From: Saccharothrix carnea
GTDB lineage: Bacteria; Actinomycetota; Actinomycetes; Mycobacteriales; Pseudonocardiaceae
Assembly (NCBI RefSeq): GCF_003014735.1
Contig: NZ_PYAX01000026.1
Location: forward strand, 1 to 64,000
DNA: 64,000 nt
Direction of reading: 5' to 3'
In this document: in pieces, positions 63,823-64,000 of the stretch
Numbering within the stretch: the stretch's first letter is position 1
How the letters are laid out: each line of letters starts with the position of its first letter
Program-made: the position numbers and the translations under genes
The notes under the pieces: model-generated
Databases searched by the model: none
Seen by the model: only the letters and a program-made list of their open reading frames with translations
Told to the model about the DNA's origin: nothing

Positions 63823-64000
63823 ATGGACGTCGGCTTCATCTTCGACCTGCGCAACCCGGCGCAGTGGGAACGGCCCTGGGCGGATCACTACGCGCGCAGC
63901 CTGGAGCTGTGCGAGGAGGCCGACCGGCTCGGTGCCGGCGGCCTGTGGTTCACCGAGCACCACCTGTTCCCCGACGGCTACCTGCCCCAGCCGCTGACCT
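63823..64000 (+). CDS. Luciferase-like (LLM) flavin oxidoreductase, 5' part
   Basis: 59 codons visible before the window ends: 'MDVGFIFDLRNPAQWERPW' with 'SLELCEEADRLGAGGLWFTEHHLFPDGYLPQPL'. This is the N-terminus of F420/FMN-dependent LLM-class oxidoreductases ('WFTEHHL' motif). SD AAGGAG lies 8 bp before ATG 63823. It continues the PKS operon and is probably a tailoring redox enzyme. Confidence 0.88.
   Translation, partial: MDVGFIFDLRNPAQWERPWADHYARSLELCEEADRLGAGGLWFTEHHLFPDGYLPQPLT

Noticed and set aside
1-64000. tRNA, rRNA, riboswitch or prophage genes
   Set aside because: None was recognised. Intergenic gaps are short and show only promoters, operators and hairpins; tRNA detection by eye is not exhaustive.

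Overview
The window is high-GC (roughly 70%+) actinomycete DNA with strong third-position G/C bias, many GTG/TTG starts, 4-bp ATGA/GTGA gene overlaps and several apparently leaderless promoters. The gene families (SARP and AfsR-like regulators, ROK, type II PKS, thiopeptide enzymes, CHAT proteases, CebR-type boxes) fit a Pseudonocardiaceae- or Streptomyces-like soil actinomycete. The sequence alone does not fix the genus.

Layout. (1) 1-93: the edge of an IS5-type insertion sequence, its transposase reading out of the window. (2) 222-1040: a DUF899 protein with two inverted repeats upstream. (3) 1228-20543: a dense island of caspase-like proteases. It holds a stand-alone caspase, a convergent 1427-aa kinase-like/P-loop NTPase/helical-repeat protein, a four-gene run (small Cys protein, NUDIX, cyclase-like, TPR-CHAT), and a convergent operon made of two tandem modules of CHAT protease plus paralogous partner. 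This looks like a signal-dependent, protease-based conflict (immunity or abortive) locus. (4) 20678-21088: an ATP-grasp remnant. (5) 21058-31722: a compact lactazole-like thiopeptide cluster. Six enzyme genes overlap head to tail, the 56-aa precursor gene (30431-30601) lies just upstream of them, and a SARP regulator is divergent.

(6) 31719-34462: a ROK regulator and a divergent secreted GH5 mannanase with CBM2, each with a 14-bp CebR/CelR-like box. (7) 34530-43990: ordinary or accessory genes: NYN-CSD fusion, AfsR-like regulator, DMT-type transporter, secreted S1 protease, secreted Asp-box propeller and M20 hydrolase. (8) 44164-49056: a second RiPP locus, with an AfsR-like regulator, a 61-aa Cys-rich precursor, a coupled reading frame with an in-frame TGA, and a stand-alone thiopeptide-type enzyme homologous to the one in the first cluster. 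(9) 49281-64000: LuxR-type regulator, NTF2-like protein and MarR regulator, followed by an angucycline-type type II PKS cluster in the classical order oxygenase, cyclase, KS-alpha, KS-beta, ACP, KR, aromatase, oxygenase-reductase fusion. It is bracketed by a dedicated acyl-CoA carboxylase (alpha, beta and epsilon subunits) and runs off the right end in a luciferase-like oxidoreductase.

How they work together. In the thiopeptide cluster, azole formation (YcaO plus ThiF-like partner plus dehydrogenases), Ser/Thr dehydration (split LanB) and a putative [4+2] pyridine synthase would act on a core of SAAACSCSGTSCCCC followed by a Gln/Pro/Thr tail. In the PKS cluster, the carboxylase would supply malonyl-CoA, the minimal PKS with KR and cyclases would build a reduced decaketide-type scaffold, and the two oxygenases and the reductase would give an angucyclinone-type product. 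Protein families were assigned by reading motifs; no database search was run.
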